A stretch of 8,201 bases of DNA from CAIJZX01 sp043766165 (GTDB lineage: Bacteria; Patescibacteriota; Patescibacteriia; SBBC01; CAIJZX01). Location of the stretch: the NCBI GenBank assembly GCA_043766165.1, contig JAYUIJ010000078.1, forward strand, positions 1 through 8,201. The letters run 5' to 3'. A program made the position numbers and the translations under genes. Each line of letters starts with the position of its first letter. Position 1 is the stretch's first letter. Positions 6,912 through 8,201 of the stretch are shown here, piece by piece. Under the pieces are notes generated by a model. It saw nothing but the letters and a program-made list of their open reading frames with translations. It was not told where the DNA came from and did no database searches.

Positions 6912-7013
6912 CTAGTTGATCAAGGAAGGGCTATCCTTAACAACGGATTGGTCACGTACGCCTGCTATAAATTTCGCCAGCTGCTTACGTGCGTTAACTA
7001 ACATTTGAAACAT
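6912..7013 (-). CDS. 33-aa ORF, probably the 5' part of the frameshifted small membrane gene
   Basis: This is the first ATG downstream of the strong promoter at 7048-7076, about 28 nt after the predicted transcription start. It encodes a basic, amphipathic-looking peptide (MFQMLVNARKQLAKFIAGVR, then DQSVVKDSPSLIN) and stops at TAG 6912. The hydrophobic ORF at 6661-6903 continues in the -1 frame. No canonical slippery heptamer is present near the joint, so a deletion (sequencing error or mutation) is likelier than programmed frameshifting. It could alternatively be a free-standing small protein. Confidence 0.35.
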   Translation of the reverse strand: MFQMLVNARKQLAKFIAGVRDQSVVKDSPSLIN

Positions 7014-7047
7014 TGTGCTTTTGTATTTGTTGTTTATTTTCAAATGT

Positions 7048-7076
7048 ATTGTAGCAAAAAAATGACCCAAAGTCAA
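7048..7076 (-). promoter_or_regulatory. Strong promoter of the small membrane-gene transcript
   Basis: On the minus strand TTGACT (7076-7071), a 17-nt spacer including a T7 run, and TACAAT (7053-7048). The predicted start is near 7041. It lies back-to-back with the putative plus-strand promoter of the 51-aa gene. Confidence 0.75.
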
Positions 7077-7084
7077 TTGAGACA

Positions 7085-7112
7085 TTGAAAAATACCTGTA
7101 ATCATGTACACT
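7085..7112 (+). promoter_or_regulatory. Possible promoter of the 51-aa membrane protein gene
   Basis: TTGAAA (7085-7090), a 16-nt spacer and TACACT (7107-7112). The predicted start near 7119 would put the ATG only about 4 nt downstream, so the mRNA would be nearly leaderless. It may also feed the following tRNA-Arg, since no terminator is visible between them. Confidence 0.45.
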
Positions 7113-7122
7113 ACTTCAGCCT

Positions 7123-7278
7123 ATGAATCACCAACCAGAAGTTCGTAAAGATTTACTTAAAGTATTCTCTTTGATCGCCCTATTTGTAGTTGCATTGGTT
7201 GCACTAAAAATGTACGACGCAAAAACTAATGAAGTAGCAAAAGTAGGATCAAAGTTACTAGACTCTTATGTAAAATAA
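7123..7278 (+). CDS. Small single-pass membrane protein (51 aa)
   Basis: A short basic and polar N-terminus (MNHQPEVRKD) precedes one hydrophobic helix at about 11-31 (LLKVFSLIALFVVALVALKMY). A charged, probably amphipathic tail follows (DAKTNEVAKVGSKLLDSYVK). The codon use and the clean domain layout support a real gene despite its size. I recognise no family; small one-helix proteins of this kind are often seen as hypotheticals. The ATG lies just downstream of a promoter-like sequence, without a Shine-Dalgarno. It is transcribed away from the small membrane-gene unit and lies 36 nt before tRNA-Arg. Confidence 0.65.
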   Translation: MNHQPEVRKDLLKVFSLIALFVVALVALKMYDAKTNEVAKVGSKLLDSYVK

Positions 7279-7314
7279 AGTTTACGACTCAGATATTCTA
7301 AATAATTCTATCCA

Positions 7315-7386
7315 GCCCCTGTAGCTCAATGGATAGAGCAATCCCGTCCTAAGGGAAAGATATATGTTCAATTCATGTCGGGGGCA
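7315..7386 (+). tRNA. tRNA-Arg (anticodon CCT)
   Basis: The cloverleaf folds by eye: acceptor GCCCCTG (7315-7321) with CGGGGGC (7379-7385), D-stem GCTC/GAGC, anticodon loop GTCCTAA with CCT at 7348-7350, T-stem ATATG/CATGT and T-loop TTCAATT. A20 in the D-loop and C35 fit arginine identity. The discriminator is A7386 and CCA is not encoded. Oddities are an A-A mismatch at the top of the anticodon stem, G instead of a pyrimidine at position 32, and an AT-rich T-stem, so it may be weak or diverging. It would read AGG codons. Confidence 0.88.
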
Positions 7387-7400
7387 AAGAGGTTTGTTAA

Positions 7401-7476
7401 TTAGTTGATTGGTTAATTAAGTTAATTACTCGCTTTAAGCGGAATTATCAAATTAACTAATTAACCAGTCAACTAA
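7401..7476. repeat. Long imperfect inverted repeat made of AT-rich octamers
   Basis: The left arm 7401-7427 and right arm 7451-7476 are inverted copies differing by one substitution and one base insertion. They flank a small palindrome, CGCTTTAAGCG (7431-7441). The arms are built from degenerate octamers of the form GTTAATTA/GTTGATTG/AGTTAATT. A related direct copy lies at 7564-7597. It fills the tRNA-Arg/tRNA-Ala spacer and would form a long hairpin in the transcript. It has no T-run. Confidence 0.75.
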
Positions 7477-7480
7477 CCAC

Positions 7481-7556
7481 GGGCCCTTAGCTCACTTGGT
7501 AGAGCGCTTCCATGGCATGGAAGAGGTAACCGGTTCGATCCCGGTAGGGTCCACCA
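7481..7556 (+). tRNA. tRNA-Ala (anticodon GGC)
   Basis: A complete cloverleaf: acceptor GGGCCCT (7481-7487) with AGGGTCC, including the G3-U70 wobble that marks alanine tRNAs. D-stem GCTC/GAGC, anticodon stem CTTCC/GGAAG with loop ATGGCAT (GGC), T-stem ACCGG/CCGGT with TTCGATC. Discriminator A7553 is followed by an encoded CCA. It reads GCC and GCU codons. Confidence 0.97.
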
Positions 7557-7563
7557 AAGAATA

Positions 7564-7597
7564 CAGTTAATTAGTTGAATAGTTAATTGGTTAATTT
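7564..7597 (+). repeat. AT-rich octamer repeat after tRNA-Ala(GGC)
   Basis: A tandem of degenerate octamers (GTTAATTA, GTTGAATA, GTTAATTG, GTTAATTT) in the same orientation as the left arm of the inverted repeat at 7401-7427. Both begin with GTTAATTAGTTGA and then diverge. It probably belongs to one repeat family amplified between these tRNA genes. Confidence 0.6.
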
Positions 7598-7608
7598 AGG
7601 TAAAATCT

Positions 7609-7734
7609 AAATGTTCTACGAGGAACATTTCGTCGAGTACTAAGGTTAGCCAAAAATTAAGCGTGGAACATCTGTAGAACATTTAAATGTTCTACGTAGA
7701 ACAATTGCTCAAGTGAAATGTTCCACGAGGAACA
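7609..7734. promoter_or_regulatory. Cluster of parS-like 16-bp palindromes (putative ParB/Spo0J binding region)
   Basis: Three full sites: TGTTCTACGAGGAACA (7612-7627), TGTTCTACGTAGAACA (7688-7703, a perfect palindrome) and TGTTCCACGAGGAACA (7719-7734). Two extra half-sites, GTGGAACA (7663-7670) and GTAGAACA (7674-7681), lie in tandem. The half-sites at 7674-7681 and 7688-7695 also form an inverted pair around ATTTAAAT. ParB centromere sites are 16-bp palindromes of the type TGTTTCACGTGAAACA, or TGTTCCACGTGGAACA as I recall for Pseudomonas; the third site differs from the latter at one base. No T-runs follow, so these are not terminators. The alternative is operators for a repressor of tRNA-Ala(CGC), since the last site lies just before its possible -10. 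No parB gene is in the window. Confidence 0.6.
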
Positions 7735-7736
7735 AT

Positions 7737-7742
7737 TACAAT
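7737..7742 (+). promoter_or_regulatory. Possible -10 of tRNA-Ala(CGC)
   Basis: TACAAT ends 5 nt before the tRNA 5' end, so transcription would begin at or next to the mature first base. The -35 is poor (GTGAAA, 18 nt upstream), and the last parS-like palindrome fills the spacer. Confidence 0.35.
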
Positions 7743-7747
7743 CATCA

Positions 7748-7823
7748 GGGCCAGTAGCTCACTTGGTAGAGCGCCGCATTCGCATTGCGGAGGTAAGGGG
7801 TTCGATTCCCCTCTGGTCCACCA
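7748..7823 (+). tRNA. tRNA-Ala (anticodon CGC)
   Basis: A complete cloverleaf: acceptor GGGCCAG (7748-7754) with CTGGTCC and the G3-U70 alanine identity pair. D-stem GCTC/GAGC, anticodon stem CCGCA/TGCGG with loop TTCGCAT (CGC), T-stem AGGGG/CCCCT with TTCGATT. Discriminator A7820 plus an encoded CCA. It reads GCG and shares its D-arm sequence with the GGC isoacceptor upstream, suggesting local duplication. The stretch 7824-7995 holds only two very weak hairpin-plus-T sites (around 7854-7870 and 7910-7926). Confidence 0.97.
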
Positions 7824-7995
7824 GTCAAGTAATAAGAATAAGGATTAAGTGTCGCGAAACGCAATTTTTTGTATAAAAATTTCAACTTTAAAGAATTATT
7901 TTTTGGACGATGCTTGGCATTTTTTTGACCCACTAAATGAATAGCATTTATCCTTTAACAGTTGTCTAAAGTAAAAAGTATAAAAAAAGTTGATA

Positions 7996-8025
7996 TTGAC
8001 CATATACCCCTGGGGGGTATATACT
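7996..8025 (+). promoter_or_regulatory. csoR-type gene promoter
   Basis: TTGACC (7996-8001), 18 nt, TATACT (8020-8025). The predicted start near 8032 leaves about 5 nt before the ATG, so the mRNA is nearly leaderless. The spacer is occupied by the inverted-repeat operator at 8002-8022. Confidence 0.7.
8002..8022. promoter_or_regulatory. CsoR-type operator
   Basis: A perfect inverted repeat ATATACCCC-N3-GGGGTATAT, with the TA-flanked C-run/G-run layout known for copper-responsive CsoR operators. It fills the spacer between -35 and -10 of the downstream gene and overlaps the -10, so binding would block RNA polymerase. This indicates autoregulation, relieved by metal. Confidence 0.78.
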
Positions 8026-8036
8026 ATGATTTCCCA

Positions 8037-8201
8037 ATGAAACAAGCATCACGCACAGTTACTGCTCGTATTCACCGTTTAGCCGGTCAGTTAAACGCAA
8101 TCGAAACCATGTTGCAAAATCGACGGACTTGCACTGAAGTACTCAATCAAATCAGTGCGGTTCGAGCGGGTCTCGAGCAAGTTGCCGCAATTGTGTTTCA
8201 A
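8037..8201 (+). CDS. CsoR/FrmR-family metal-sensing repressor (N-terminal part, cut by the window edge)
   Basis: The 55 visible residues match the start of the all-helical CsoR/RcnR/FrmR family (DUF156). The pattern TARIHRLAGQLNAIETMLQ followed by RTCTEVLNQISAVRAGLEQVA corresponds to helices 1 and 2. Cys32 sits where CsoR Cys36 binds Cu(I); the partner His and second Cys would lie just beyond the window. These repressors form tetramers that leave DNA when metal (or formaldehyde, for FrmR) binds. The operator at 8002-8022 is of the copper CsoR type, so copper is the best guess, and a copper exporter or chaperone may follow. The ATG at 8037 is preceded by a promoter that leaves almost no leader. 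The C-terminus is missing, so the metal cannot be settled. Confidence 0.88.
   Translation, partial: MKQASRTVTARIHRLAGQLNAIETMLQNRRTCTEVLNQISAVRAGLEQVAAIVFQ

Noticed and set aside
6661..7013. Programmed -1 frameshifting joining the two small ORFs
   Set aside because: No X XXY YYZ slippery heptamer lies at the joint and no clear downstream pseudoknot is visible; a one-base deletion is simpler.
7609..7734. CRISPR array or rho-independent terminators
   Set aside because: The spacing between palindromes is irregular, there are no unique spacers of constant length, and no T-runs follow the hairpins.
7745..7933. Minus-strand 62-codon ORF containing GGPEGNRTPYLRNANA
   Set aside because: It is the reverse translation of tRNA-Ala(CGC); this peptide is a well-known artefact of tRNA genes in protein databases.

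Overview
The window looks like a chromosomal segment of a Candidate Phyla Radiation (Patescibacteria) bacterium. The case rests on a short IF-2 (603 aa), a degenerate diacylglycerol-kinase-like protein of a type I associate with these genomes, a pilin-like/thrombospondin-type-3 surface protein, tight spacing and the absence of visible Shine-Dalgarno motifs. The genetic code is standard: rbfA ends in TGA and no long gene carries an in-frame TGA, which argues against the TGA=Gly lineages. A more precise taxonomic placement is not possible by eye.

Left part (1-5420, minus strand). A possible gene end reads in from the left edge on the plus strand. It faces a nested palindromic repeat (171-275) that runs into the last codons of rbfA and supplies its stop. 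rbfA lies downstream of infB, the usual translation pair: a 30S maturation factor and the initiation GTPase. Between them is a 26-codon mini-ORF whose first 16 residues copy the N-terminal extension of RbfA. Upstream of infB is a large single-pass surface protein (862 aa) with a LolA/LppX-like region, pilin-like globular segments, two calcium-binding repeats and a beta-sandwich tail.

Middle (5420-7120, minus strand). A bactofilin gene and the degenerate lipid-kinase-like gene form a two-gene operon behind a consensus promoter. Upstream is a separate short transcription unit with a strong promoter, a 33-codon ORF, an 80-codon hydrophobic ORF in the -1 frame, and a hairpin plus T-run. It looks like one small membrane-protein gene broken by a one-base deletion.

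Right part (7120-8201, plus strand). A 51-aa one-TM protein is followed by tRNA-Arg(CCT), tRNA-Ala(GGC) and tRNA-Ala(CGC). The tRNA spacers hold AT-rich octamer repeats and a cluster of 16-bp palindromes close to the ParB centromere site (parS). The window closes with the start of a CsoR/FrmR-type metal-responsive repressor whose operator lies exactly between its -35 and -10.

Across the window, promoters follow TTGAC(A/C/T)-N17/18-TATACT or close variants, and several start codons lie only about 4-6 nt after the predicted transcription start. This suggests frequent leaderless or nearly leaderless mRNAs. The most unusual items are the parS-like cluster, the duplicated RbfA N-terminal peptide, the nested repeat at the rbfA 3' end and the split small membrane gene.
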